Shown here: positions 47,034 to 56,592 of the stretch, piece after piece
How positions within the stretch are numbered: the first letter of the stretch is position 1
Layout: each line of letters begins with the position of its first letter
Assembly: GCA_937862885.1 (NCBI GenBank)
Contig: CALMEE010000152.1
Coordinates: forward strand, 1 to 64,000
Source: an uncultured Planctomycetaceae bacterium
GTDB taxonomy: Bacteria > Planctomycetota > Planctomycetia > Pirellulales > Pirellulaceae
Length of the DNA stretch: 64,000 nucleotides
Direction: 5' to 3'
Translations under genes and position numbers: made by a program
The notes under the pieces: generated by a model
What the model was told of the DNA's origin: nothing
The model's input: only the letters and a program-made list of their open reading frames with translations
Databases searched by the model: none

Positions 47034-48260
47034 GTGGCTGATCAGCTAAAATTCATCCACAGTTCAGACTTTCATTTAGATCGTCCAATCGAGGGATTAT
47101 TGGAGATCCCCGCCCACTTGAAACAAAAGTTGGCCAACGCGCCGTATCAGGCCGCTGAGCGAGTATTCGATTTGGCCGTAAACGAAAAGGTGAATTTCGT
47201 TCTGCTGGCCGGTGATATTTGCGATTTGGAAAACGGCGGTCCGCGGGCGGCGGCATTTCTATTGAGCCAATTGGAGCGGTTGGCAGATAAAGGCATCATG
47301 GTCTATTGGTGTGGCGGAACGACCGACCATCCAGATCGCTGGCCGAATGCCGTCAAGCTTCCTGATAATGTCGTCACATTTTCTGGGTCGTTAGTCGAGC
47401 GAGTAACGTACCAGCGAAACGGCAAACCATTGGCCACAATTGCCGGTTGCGGCCAAACTACGAAACGGCGTTTACCATCGGATTTCTATTGCGAACCGGA
47501 CTCGCCATTCACAATAGCGTTGTACCATGGCGACTTTGATTCCACGAATTTGTCGTCGCAGAATGTCCGCTATTGGGCGTTGGGTGGTATTCATCAACGC
47601 AAGGTGCTGGACAAGACCGACACGGTAGCGATCTTCCCAGGCACGCCGCAAGCGCGAAACCCGCGAGAGGACGGAGCCCACAGCTGTACCATTGGCCGGG
47701 TAGACGCCGAAGGCAGATTGCGAACGCACGAAGTGGATGTCGATTCCGTTCGCTGGATCACTCAGTCAATCAAGATGTCTGAACAAGTTAAGTTAGATGA
47801 TCTGAAAAACATGTTGGGTGATCGATGTTTGCAGATGCGGTTAGAAGCCCCTGAGCAAACGTGTTTGGTCAAATGGGACATTTCGACGACGGGCGACTTC
47901 AATCCCGATCTTCGATCCACAGCTTGGCATGACACGATCGTTGGTTATCTGAGAAACCAGTATGGCCAAGAGGGGGGCGTATGGACGGATGAGTTGAATA
48001 TTGCCCCACCCCCTAATCTTCCAACTAGTTGGTACGAGGAAGACACGATTTTGGGAGACTATTTACGCGCGGTCGGGCGGTTTCAAAGCGATGACTCGAT
48101 TAAATTGGGCCTGCATGAATACATTCCGGCAGATATTCAAGACGAATATCTCGTGGGGCTGTCCCAACTCGACTCCGCGGAACGCAAACGACTGCTGCAG
48201 CGTTCGGCCTTAATTGGAGTTGAGTACTTAGGTGTGGGCGATGATCGAGAAATTGAATGA
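47034..48260 (+). CDS. SbcD/YhaO-like metallophosphoesterase with altered motifs
   Basis: A 408-residue protein of the DNA-repair phosphoesterase family. Motif I (SDFHLD, Asp12/His14) and motif II (AGDICD, Asp61) are intact. Motif III, normally GNHD, reads CGGTTDHP (94-100). Motif IV has HGD (165-167). Motif V, normally GHxH, reads GGIH (184-187), so one His is lost. The C-terminal half contains a probable cap domain. In SbcCD or Mre11-Rad50 this subunit is the nuclease; here nuclease activity is doubtful. Start GTG 47034 has GGGAGG six bases upstream. The SbcC/YhaN-like ATPase gene follows after 137 bp. Confidence 0.8.
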   Translation: MADQLKFIHSSDFHLDRPIEGLLEIPAHLKQKLANAPYQAAERVFDLAVNEKVNFVLLAGDICDLENGGPRAAAFLLSQLERLADKGIMVYWCGGTTDHPDRWPNAVKLPDNVVTFSGSLVERVTYQRNGKPLATIAGCGQTTKRRLPSDFYCEPDSPFTIALYHGDFDSTNLSSQNVRYWALGGIHQRKVLDKTDTVAIFPGTPQARNPREDGAHSCTIGRVDAEGRLRTHEVDVDSVRWITQSIKMSEQVKLDDLKNMLGDRCLQMRLEAPEQTCLVKWDISTTGDFNPDLRSTAWHDTIVGYLRNQYGQEGGVWTDELNIAPPPNLPTSWYEEDTILGDYLRAVGRFQSDDSIKLGLHEYIPADIQDEYLVGLSQLDSAERKRLLQRSALIGVEYLGVGDDREIE

Positions 48261-48397
48261 GTAAAGCGTCATCGTTGATTCCGTCGTATTGTGGCCCGTT
48301 TTTTTCTGCATTTTGATCTGGTACTCATCGAAACAACGCATGCCAGCCGCAGCGACGATGCCGTTCTGGATTCCGATTGAATAAGGGAGTTTAAACC

Positions 48398-51300
48398 GTG
48401 AGAGTAAATGACATTCAAGTTGATGGCTTTGGAGTTTGGAAGGGCCTGAAGATCGATGGGGTCTCCGAGAACTTCACGCTTTTTTACGGCCAAAACGAGG
48501 CGGGTAAAACGACGTTGATGCAGTTTATCCGCTCCATCATGTTTGGTTTCTCTCCAGAACGACGCAAGAAGTACATTCCTCCCGTATATGGCGGTTTGGC
48601 CGGCGGATCATTGCATGTCATCACTCCGCATAGCGATTACGAAATCGAACGGCACATCGATCCTAACCGAATCACTGATCCGATCGGCGATTTGTCCGTG
48701 ATCGACGCGAAAGATGGTACGGTTCACGGTCGCGCCACGTTGGGTAATGTATTGAGTGACATTGATGAATCGATATTCAACAATGTATTTGCGATCGGAT
48801 TACGGGAGATTCAGGAACTCAATGCCCTGAACAGCACTGACGCTGCGGAACATTTGTATAAGCTGACGAGCGGACTTGATCGTGTATCGTTGGTCGATGT
48901 GATGCGCGACTTGCGTGCGCGACGCGAGAAGATCTGGTCATCCAGCGAAGAAAAACCTGGACGGTTGCGCGGGCTGACGGCGCGCCGCAGGGAACTCATG
49001 TTGGAGATTGACGAGTTGATGTCGCGATCGCGTCGCTGGTCGAAAATTGCCGTGCAAACCAGCGAAATCAACCAGCAGATCGAAGAAATTGATGAGCAAG
49101 TCAGCACGCTGGAGCATGAAGCCAAGGTCTTGGAGGTAGCCATTCAGATTGGCGATCGTTGGCACTCGCGCAGCCTGCTTGATGATCAAATTGCGACATT
49201 TGGCACGCTGCCGAAACTGAACGAAATTTCTGTTGAAGAATTGGATCGACTCAACGCGCGTTTGGTGAAACATCGTGAACGAATTTCGCTGATTAAGAAA
49301 CAACGCAATGAACTGCGGCGCGAAGTGGAGCAACTTCCCATCAATCGTCCAGTGTGGAGTCAGGCTGCGCGAATCGATGCGATGTGCGAACATCTGCCGT
49401 GGATCGAATCGATGCAGCGACAAATTGAAAGATTACGCCGCGGGATTGCCGAATTGACGTCGACCCTGGGTGGTGAAGTGGATGGCCTTGGTTCCAAGCT
49501 AAATCTAACCAATAAAGATATCCGCGAAATCGCCACGCGCAGCTTCAGCACCTTGCGCGAATCAGGGCGGAAGATGTTGGATCAGAAGGAGTTGGTTAAC
49601 AAGTCCCAAAATGAAGTTGATCGAGCGAAGTTGGAACTGAGCCAACTGGAAGAGCGACTAAAATCGACGTATTCTGCGGCTCAAAAAGTGTCGACTGGCA
49701 CGATTGATGATACCGGGCGATTGGTGACGCGTCTGCGGCGTCGGATCGAACTGGAAGAAAAGATCGAAAAACTTAACCAAACGCGGCACGAGCTGGAACG
49801 CGATATCGACGACGTCGTTAACGAGCAAGTGTTGCCAGTCGGCAAGCTAACCACCTTGGGATTCATCTTCATTTTGGGTGTGATTTTCGCTGGGTTCGGT
49901 TTACTTTCGTGGTGGTGGACACGCGGGATTGCCGGTTCGACGTCGACAGAAGTCGGCTTTTTGCTGATGATTTTGGGAACAGGGTTCGGGATTTTCTCAT
50001 TGGCACTAAAACATCACTGGGAACGAGTCGCGCGGGAAGAGTTGGATGACTTCCGGCACCAATTTGATTTGGTACGCCAACAACTCAAACGTGCCAAGGC
50101 AGAGCGCGACGAAATCGATCGCCATATTCCCGCCGGTGCTGGCGAATGGAATCTGCAATTGAAAGAGGCTGAAGGCCATTTAGCACGATTAGAAGATCTG
50201 ATGCCGATGGAAAATCGCTGTAAGACAGCCAAATTCCAAGTCGAAGAAGCTGAGCGTCATCGCACGCGGGTCGAGGCCGAGTATGAACAAGCCAAAAAGA
50301 ATTGGCGAGATGTGCTGCGCAATGTTGGTTTGCCCGACACATTGCAACCGTCGGACATCGATGGAATCACACAGAAATCCGAGCGAATCTCCGGCTTCCA
50401 TAACCGATTGGAGCAGTACAAGGCTGAGCTGATCGAACGTGAGACGGAGTTAGAAAGCATTTCCAAGCGCGTCGATACGCTGATCGCGGAATGTGACTTG
50501 AGCTTTGAAAACACGAGTCTGGTCGAGCGGGTAGAACGACTCCGCAACGTATTGGGTGACCAGCGACGATTGATCGGTAGCCGAAAAGAACATGCGGCCA
50601 AGTACAAATCATTGCGTATTTCGTATGGGAAGATCAGCCGCGAGATCGAACGTACGCTTGGCTTGAAACGAAAACTTCTGGCTGCAGTTGCTGCCGAAAC
50701 TGAGGACGATTATCGCGCCTTTCAAACGAAGCATAAACAACGTGCAAAACTGGTCGATAAACGGGATCAACTGAGCGACCAAATTGCGGCAGCACTCACC
50801 AGTAGTGTAACGGAACAGAAGATCGCCGAAAAAATGGCCCAATACGGTCAGGCCGGACTAGAGCGTCGCTGGGAAAAGTCGCAAGCTGAAATCGACGAGT
50901 TGAAAGGCATGCAGACGAAGCTGCACCAACAACGGGGAGAACTCTTGCAAGAAGTGAAGATGTTGGGAGAGGACTCGCGACTCGATGAGGCCCGCATGGA
51001 ATTGACCTCAGTTAATTTACAGCTTGAAAAGATCAAGCGTGAGTGGCAAGTGCTTTGCATCTCCAGTCAGATGCTTGAGTCGATTCGCGAAAACTATGAG
51101 GCTCAACGGCAACCTGAGACGTTGCGTGAAGCCTCCAATTATCTCGCAAAATTGACCGAAGGGCATTACGTAAGAATTTGGACCAGACTCAGCGGAGAAG
51201 AACTGCTGGTTGATAATCATGAAGACGAAACATTGTCAGTCGATTTACTTAGCCGGGGAACACGCGAAGCCGTATTCCTTGCGCTCAGATTGGCGCTTGT

Positions 51301-51811
51301 TGGAGCATACGCGCGGCGTGGATCGGTACTCCCGATGGTGTTAGATGACGTGCTGGTCAACTTTGATTCAAAACGGGCCCGAGCTGCGGCCACCGTTCTG
51401 CGTGATTTTTCTTTACTCGGATACCAGATCATGATGTTTACATGTCACGATCATATTCGTGATCTGTTCGACACGATTGATGTGGATGTGCGCATACTGC
51501 CGTATCATAAAGACGTGGTCGAATCTGACGCGGTGCCGGTCCCCTATCGCCGCAAACTTGCCCCGGAACCCGTTCCAGTTGCTGTTGCAGCACCAACGCC
51601 GGCGCATTTTGAAGTCGAAGAGGAAAATGAAGTTGTTTTTGTCCCCGCTCCACGCCGTTCCCGCTTGCCCGTCGATGTAGACGAGTTTGATCCGGAATTG
51701 AATTTCGAATTGACGGCTATCGAACAAGATCAAATCAATGAAACGCGATTGACGAATCGCTTTGTGCGAGCAGAATGGTTGGACGACTGGCACGACCAGG
51801 CATCAGCCTAG
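48398..51811 (+). CDS. SbcC/YhaN-like SMC-type AAA ATPase
   Basis: An 1,137-residue ATPase with N- and C-terminal halves of an ABC-type head. The N-terminus has a P-loop FYGQNEAGKTTL (about 31-40). The C-terminal signature is LSRGTREAVFLAL (about 950), with Walker B LPMVLDDVLVNFD and the switch CHDH. Two long coiled coils (about 200-480 and 545-900) flank a hydrophobic pair, LGFIFILGVIFAGFGLLSW and FLLMILGTGFGIFSLAL (about 485-540), as in YhaN proteins, which suggests membrane anchoring. The tail (about 1040-1137) is Pro/Glu-rich. It pairs with the upstream SbcD-like gene. Confidence 0.88.
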   Translation: MRVNDIQVDGFGVWKGLKIDGVSENFTLFYGQNEAGKTTLMQFIRSIMFGFSPERRKKYIPPVYGGLAGGSLHVITPHSDYEIERHIDPNRITDPIGDLSVIDAKDGTVHGRATLGNVLSDIDESIFNNVFAIGLREIQELNALNSTDAAEHLYKLTSGLDRVSLVDVMRDLRARREKIWSSSEEKPGRLRGLTARRRELMLEIDELMSRSRRWSKIAVQTSEINQQIEEIDEQVSTLEHEAKVLEVAIQIGDRWHSRSLLDDQIATFGTLPKLNEISVEELDRLNARLVKHRERISLIKKQRNELRREVEQLPINRPVWSQAARIDAMCEHLPWIESMQRQIERLRRGIAELTSTLGGEVDGLGSKLNLTNKDIREIATRSFSTLRESGRKMLDQKELVNKSQNEVDRAKLELSQLEERLKSTYSAAQKVSTGTIDDTGRLVTRLRRRIELEEKIEKLNQTRHELERDIDDVVNEQVLPVGKLTTLGFIFILGVIFAGFGLLSWWWTRGIAGSTSTEVGFLLMILGTGFGIFSLALKHHWERVAREELDDFRHQFDLVRQQLKRAKAERDEIDRHIPAGAGEWNLQLKEAEGHLARLEDLMPMENRCKTAKFQVEEAERHRTRVEAEYEQAKKNWRDVLRNVGLPDTLQPSDIDGITQKSERISGFHNRLEQYKAELIERETELESISKRVDTLIAECDLSFENTSLVERVERLRNVLGDQRRLIGSRKEHAAKYKSLRISYGKISREIERTLGLKRKLLAAVAAETEDDYRAFQTKHKQRAKLVDKRDQLSDQIAAALTSSVTEQKIAEKMAQYGQAGLERRWEKSQAEIDELKGMQTKLHQQRGELLQEVKMLGEDSRLDEARMELTSVNLQLEKIKREWQVLCISSQMLESIRENYEAQRQPETLREASNYLAKLTEGHYVRIWTRLSGEELLVDNHEDETLSVDLLSRGTREAVFLALRLALVGAYARRGSVLPMVLDDVLVNFDSKRARAAATVLRDFSLLGYQIMMFTCHDHIRDLFDTIDVDVRILPYHKDVVESDAVPVPYRRKLAPEPVPVAVAAPTPAHFEVEEENEVVFVPAPRRSRLPVDVDEFDPELNFELTAIEQDQINETRLTNRFVRAEWLDDWHDQASA

Positions 51812-52368
51812 CTGTGGATTGATTTTGTGGCCTCCGATAAGCGAGCTGAAGACTGGATTGAATTAAGGCGAAATTTGTTCGCGCTCGATTGAATAGTAGC
51901 GCGATAATGTTTCAATTGCAATGCACCGGCAATATCATAATTTTTGGACGGTTGCATGCAGATAAGACGGTGTTTTTTGACACGACCGTTATCAACTTTG
52001 GTCGGATTGAAGTTGATTTCCATGTGTTTGTATAAGTGTATCGCGCGGATTCGATTCTTGATCGCAAATTTACACGGACCGCTTGGTCTGTGCTCTTGAT
52101 CGTCGCCCCTTTCTTCGCTTATGGTAACAACTAGGTCGAGCAAAGTCCTCGTGGTTTGAAAATTGGCAATTGCCTAGCCCAGCCGATTTTACAGTACGCG
52201 GATCTTTTATGTGCAACGATTTCTATTGCCATCAATGAAACCGCGTTTCCCGATGTCGTTTCTTGAACCAAACCTGCAAGACCGAACCGGTTTTGGGGTA
52301 GAATCACCGATTGCGAAACAATAAAACGGGTCAAGGTAGATCCATTGAAAGAGATAAGGTAGCTCAAC
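51812..52368. other. Intergenic region, no gene seen
   Basis: This 557-bp gap between two plus-strand genes has no protein-like frame on either strand. A promoter for the next gene may lie near 52290 (GGGGTAGAAT), but the elements are weak. No hairpin terminator was found. Confidence 0.4.
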
Positions 52369-54096
52369 GTGACTAAAGAAATGGTTAAAGAGAAGACTGG
52401 GTCGCCGACAGCGGGCTCTACACAAGTGGTTCCGAGAAGATTTCCCATTTGGCTCACGATCCTCTGGATAATTGGCTTGAGTGCCGTGGCATTGATGTTT
52501 TGGTTTGCGGACACGTTGAATGATAGCCTTGCACGACATGACGGTGGAGTCCTCTACTTCATCGCCGCAGGGATTCTTGCCGTCTGCACAATTTGCCTAT
52601 TTGTTTGGCTGTTTTTCTTTAGCTATTGGAAATTTTGGATAGCGAGGTTTGTACCCGCTTTCTGTTGCATCTTGTGCCTAGTTTTTTTGGTGTTGTTTAA
52701 GCCTCGACATGGTGGGAATGTCGAAATCGTGGGGTGGGAACCTCGTTTTTGGAGCGTTGAGCCCAAAGCCATTTCGCAAAATGAACAAGCGAATTTTCCC
52801 AGCACAACCGGCGATGATTTTTGGCAGTTTTTGGGACCTAGTCGTAATGCTCTGGTCTCGAACACGACCATGCTCACCGACCAGCAACCCAAGCTAATTT
52901 GGAAGCAACCGATTGGCAAAGGCTGGTCTGGGTTCGCTGCGGTTGGCGACTATGCAGTAACCATGGAACAGCGCGGCGAACAAGAAGTTGTTACCTGTTA
53001 CAACATCTTGGATGGGAAATTGCTATGGATGTATGGCCACAATGCCCGTTACGAAGACCCTATGAACTTGGGCGGAAGCGGACCACGCAGCACGCCCTGC
53101 ATCGTCGATGGACGTGTCTATGCGCAAGGTGGCACCGGGCGATTAGTTTGTCTCAACGCCAATGATGGCAAGCTGATTTGGGAGGTCGACCTCGTGCAAC
53201 TTTTAAACATTGATAAAAAGGTGATGTCGACAAGTACTGGACTATCATATTCGCAAGAGGACAACAAGCTGTTTTGGGGACGTGCCGGATCGCCGCTGGT
53301 GTTTGGCAATTTGGTAATCGTTCCGGGCGGCGGGCCGCGTGGGGGGCCATTCGTTTCCCTAATCGCTTTTGATCGATTCACTGGTGCCGAGCGATGGCGT
53401 GGTGGCGAGCAAATGATTTCATACAGTTCCCCCGGACTTGCTCGCTTGAGCGGTCGAGATACGATTCTGATTTTAAATGAAAACAGCCTCGCAGGTCACG
53501 ATCCAGAAACTGGCGTCGAGCTTTGGCGACACGAGCGGCCCGGCAACAGCGATTCGGACGCGAATTGTTCCCAACCGATACAAGTGGGTGAAGACTTGGT
53601 GCTGATCGGCAAAGGGTATGGAGGAGGCGGCGAACTCTTGCGGATCAAGGACAATCAGGTAGAAACAGTCTGGAAAAATGCGCTGGTGGTCAAAACGAAG
53701 TTCACAGTCCCAGTGGTCGTTGATGGATTCATCTATTGTCTTTCAGATGGCATCATGGAATCCACGGAACTGATGACCGGCAAAAGACGATGGAAGAAAA
53801 ACCGGTTTAGCCATGGACAATTGTTATTGGTGAATGACAAGCTGTTGGTTCACTCGCAAAATGGAACTCTGCATCTGGTACAAGCTTCTCCGGATGATTA
53901 TGTGGAGTACGAAAATTTTAAGCTCAACACGATTTCGGGAACGTGTTGGAATATGCTCTGTTTGCAAAATCGGCGTCATTTGTTGGTGCGCAGCGAATTG
54001 GAAGCTGCCCTAATCCAACTACCTGTCGTTGAGGAGAAGACAGCCACGCGTAGCGATTTGAATTTGCAGGATTCACATGGCAACAAGCGCCAATGA
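52369..54096 (+). CDS. Membrane-anchored PQQ-like beta-propeller protein
   Basis: A 575-residue protein. Residues about 25-115 hold three hydrophobic helices (ILWIIGLSAVALMFWF, GVLYFIAAGILAVCTICLFV, FVPAFCCILCLVFLVLF). From about 150 a beta-propeller of PQQ-type repeats follows, with typical blade ends (LIWKQPIGKGWSG, RLVCLNANDGKLIWEVDL, AFDRFTGAERWRGG, GHDPETGVELWRHE). The start of the propeller, WQFLGPSRN, is the planctomycete form of such proteins. No cofactor or enzyme residues can be assigned. Start GTG 52369; ATG 52381 is also possible. It overlaps the SDR gene by 20 bp. Confidence 0.85.
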   Translation: MTKEMVKEKTGSPTAGSTQVVPRRFPIWLTILWIIGLSAVALMFWFADTLNDSLARHDGGVLYFIAAGILAVCTICLFVWLFFFSYWKFWIARFVPAFCCILCLVFLVLFKPRHGGNVEIVGWEPRFWSVEPKAISQNEQANFPSTTGDDFWQFLGPSRNALVSNTTMLTDQQPKLIWKQPIGKGWSGFAAVGDYAVTMEQRGEQEVVTCYNILDGKLLWMYGHNARYEDPMNLGGSGPRSTPCIVDGRVYAQGGTGRLVCLNANDGKLIWEVDLVQLLNIDKKVMSTSTGLSYSQEDNKLFWGRAGSPLVFGNLVIVPGGGPRGGPFVSLIAFDRFTGAERWRGGEQMISYSSPGLARLSGRDTILILNENSLAGHDPETGVELWRHERPGNSDSDANCSQPIQVGEDLVLIGKGYGGGGELLRIKDNQVETVWKNALVVKTKFTVPVVVDGFIYCLSDGIMESTELMTGKRRWKKNRFSHGQLLLVNDKLLVHSQNGTLHLVQASPDDYVEYENFKLNTISGTCWNMLCLQNRRHLLVRSELEAALIQLPVVEEKTATRSDLNLQDSHGNKRQ

Positions 54097-54889
54097 AACT
54101 CGACCAGCGGTTGTTGTCACTGGATCATCAACTGGAATCGGGCGAGCAGTTGCTTTGCACCTAGCTGCCCAGGGGCACCCAATCGTCCTGCATGGGCGAC
54201 AGTTTTCGAGCGAACTTGTATCGACTTGTCGAGATGTGACAAAGGCTGGTGTCGAATCTTGTGTTATACCGGCCGATTTTGAGGAAGAGTCCGCTGTCGT
54301 GCGTTTCTTTCAGGAAGCCATCCGTCAATTTGCTGGTCCGCGGATTTGGGTCAATATGGCTGGAGCAAATATACTGACGGAAGGACGAGCCGACGCTTCA
54401 TTCGAAAGAGACTTGGAGCAACTCTGGAAGGTCGACGTGCGAGGCACTTTGTTACTCAGCCGATTGGCCGCCGAGCACATTCGCGACGCTGCGCGCAGTT
54501 CGAATCCACCCCACACAAACTGGGGATCGATCATCACCATCGGCTGGGACCAAGCCCTCACTGGGTTCGCTGGAGAAAGCGGTTTGCTATTTACGACGGC
54601 AAAAGGGGGCGTTATGGCGATGACCGCAAGTTTGGCAAAAACCTATGCGCCGTATGTACGGGTGAACTGCGTGGCTCCGGGTTGGATTCGCACGGAATGG
54701 GGATGCCAAGCAAACGCCTACTGGCAACATCGTGCGACAAATGAATCATTGATGAACCGTTGGGGTACTCCCAATGACATCGCTAAAGCAATCGGTTTTT
54801 TGGTGAGTGAGGACGCCTCGTTCATCAATGGACAGGTCATCGCCCTCAACGGTGGATTTAAAAATTCAATTGAACAGGACAACAGGTAA
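54077..54889 (+). CDS. SDR-family protein lacking catalytic residues
   Basis: A 270-residue protein of the short-chain dehydrogenase/reductase fold. The NAD(P)-binding TGSSTGIG (about 15-22) and the NMAG (93-96) motifs are present, as is VNCVAPGWIRTEW. The catalytic tetrad Asn-Ser-Tyr-Lys reads Asp120, Gly156, Phe172 and Lys176 (LLFTTAK in place of YxxxK). Loss of Tyr and Ser makes normal oxidoreduction unlikely; it may bind nucleotide as a sensor or use another chemistry. It overlaps the PQQ-propeller gene by 20 bp and the hydrolase gene by 1 bp (TAATG), so the three are tightly coupled. Confidence 0.85.
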   Translation: MATSANETRPAVVVTGSSTGIGRAVALHLAAQGHPIVLHGRQFSSELVSTCRDVTKAGVESCVIPADFEEESAVVRFFQEAIRQFAGPRIWVNMAGANILTEGRADASFERDLEQLWKVDVRGTLLLSRLAAEHIRDAARSSNPPHTNWGSIITIGWDQALTGFAGESGLLFTTAKGGVMAMTASLAKTYAPYVRVNCVAPGWIRTEWGCQANAYWQHRATNESLMNRWGTPNDIAKAIGFLVSEDASFINGQVIALNGGFKNSIEQDNR

Positions 54890-55629
54890 TGAATCTATCC
54901 CTTTCCATGGTCGAACGGCACATCGGTGATTTGCTGTGTCGCGTAGTCGATACGTCGATGTCCGCCGCAAACCCTGAAAAAGTTGTCCTTCTTTGCCATG
55001 GTTATGGTGCCGGAGGCGATGATTTGGTGCCATGCGCTTATGACCTACATCGCGCAGCCGAAATTTCGCGTACCCGATTTGTGTTCCCTGCGGCTCCGAT
55101 CGAATTGGATGATTTTTATGGCGACGCACGAGCTTGGTGGCCGATTGATGTGATGGCTTTGCAGGATGCAATCGCCACTGGACGAATTCGCGACTTACGC
55201 AATGACGAACCCGAGCTTTTGAAAGTGCGGCGAGGCGAAATTGTTGAAGTAATAGAGCAGTTAAGAAACGAAACAGGCCTGGATACGTCCAAGTTGATTT
55301 TAGGCGGGTTTTCACAAGGGGCCATGCTGACGACTGATGTGGCATTAAATATTCAAGGAGGAATTGGAGGCTTGCTCATCTGGTCTGGCACATTGCTGAA
55401 CGAGACGAATTGGACTCGCTTGGCGGCGCAGATGTCGGCGGACGAGAAGTTTCCCATTTTTCAGAGCCATGGGCGTTTGGATCCGATTCTTCCTTTCAGC
55501 AACGCGGAAAGGTTGAGGGACATGCTGTTAGCAAATGGGTTCCCCGTGACATTTCAGGAATTTTTGGGGCCACACACAATTCCGCCTGAGGCTATTGCTT
55601 CAGCGGCGCAAGTTATCGAAAATTGTTGA
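54889..55629 (+). CDS. Alpha/beta hydrolase (carboxylesterase/phospholipase family)
   Basis: A 246-residue hydrolase of the YpfH/phospholipase-carboxylesterase type. The oxyanion region is LLCHGYGAGGDD (about 35-46). The nucleophile elbow is GFSQGAM (about 140-146, Ser near 143). The acid is in RLDPILPF and the His in GPHTIPPEA near residue 228. No signal peptide is visible, so it acts in the cytosol. The ATG shares one base with the stop of the SDR gene, and both are likely translated together. The substrate is unknown. Confidence 0.85.
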   Translation: MNLSLSMVERHIGDLLCRVVDTSMSAANPEKVVLLCHGYGAGGDDLVPCAYDLHRAAEISRTRFVFPAAPIELDDFYGDARAWWPIDVMALQDAIATGRIRDLRNDEPELLKVRRGEIVEVIEQLRNETGLDTSKLILGGFSQGAMLTTDVALNIQGGIGGLLIWSGTLLNETNWTRLAAQMSADEKFPIFQSHGRLDPILPFSNAERLRDMLLANGFPVTFQEFLGPHTIPPEAIASAAQVIENC

Positions 55630-55842
55630 CGTCAACCGCGCCGTGCGATGGCGAACGATCGCCCTTTGAACTTTGGCTTTCGGCAATTCTATCATCAACA
55701 CAAACCTCGAATGTGCCGAGCGATGTGCTGATTGACAGGTTGCAGATACCGATGGTTTTGTGTCAAGTGACAAGCTGGTTCGGCGCGGCGAAGTGCGCGT
55801 TAGCGAGATAATCCCGGTCTCACTCGTAAATCGGAAATACTT

Positions 55843-56337
55843 ATGGCATGGTTTAAGTTACGGCCAACTTTCCGAATTCCATTGAACGAGACGCGTGATA
55901 GTGCTATCAAAAAGCTAAACGACTATCATGCACAGGTCGAGAGTTCTGCGGAATTTCTGATGTTCGGCGAATACGGAGAATTGCATTTGCCGACAATCGA
56001 ACATCGACTGTGGTCTCCCCATCTGTCGTTCTATGTGTTTGAAAAGGACGAGGAATGCTATATTTTCGGGCGGTTTGCTCCGCGTGTCGATGTATGGACT
56101 ACTGTCTGGATTGCCTATTTGGCTCTGATATTTTTAGCGTTCTTCGGCGCCATGCTGGCGATATCGCAATTCATGCTTGGTTCCTATGTCTGGGGAATTT
56201 GGGTCATGGTGGGCGCGTTCGTAGCATTGGCAGCGGTTTATGCAGTTGCCCATATTGGGCAACAATGGAGTGCCGACCAAATGCAAAAATTGCGAGATTG
56301 TTTTGAGGAAATTGTGCTGCGGGCTAATATAAAATGA
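55843..56337 (+). CDS. Small membrane protein, unidentified
   Basis: A 164-residue protein. Residues 1-85 are a soluble alpha-beta segment (KLRPTFRIPLNETRDSAIKK, GEYGELHLPTIEHRLWSPHL) and residues about 86-145 hold two hydrophobic helices (WIAYLALIFLAFFGAMLAI and GIWVMVGAFVALAAVYAVA). The last 20 residues are amphipathic. I do not recognise a family. It stands 213 bp after the hydrolase gene, transcribed the same way. Confidence 0.65.
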   Translation: MAWFKLRPTFRIPLNETRDSAIKKLNDYHAQVESSAEFLMFGEYGELHLPTIEHRLWSPHLSFYVFEKDEECYIFGRFAPRVDVWTTVWIAYLALIFLAFFGAMLAISQFMLGSYVWGIWVMVGAFVALAAVYAVAHIGQQWSADQMQKLRDCFEEIVLRANIK

Positions 56338-56592
56338 GATGAGCCCGCAAGTCCCATAATGTTTTTGCTCCATCGTCCATCCTAGGCTGGATATCTGTTA
56401 GGCGCTGGCGGATACAACCACCTTTGCGTTAATACCCTTCTGTGGGAAATGGACTTCGGTATCAAGCGGTAAAGAGTATCTACAATTACTCGATCGCAGG
56501 GATGCCGCAGAGAATAGAATTTTCGCTTATTCGGTGTGTGGCAAATTGCTGATATCCGGGCCACTCGTTAAACCGAAGCAGCATCAGCTGTG

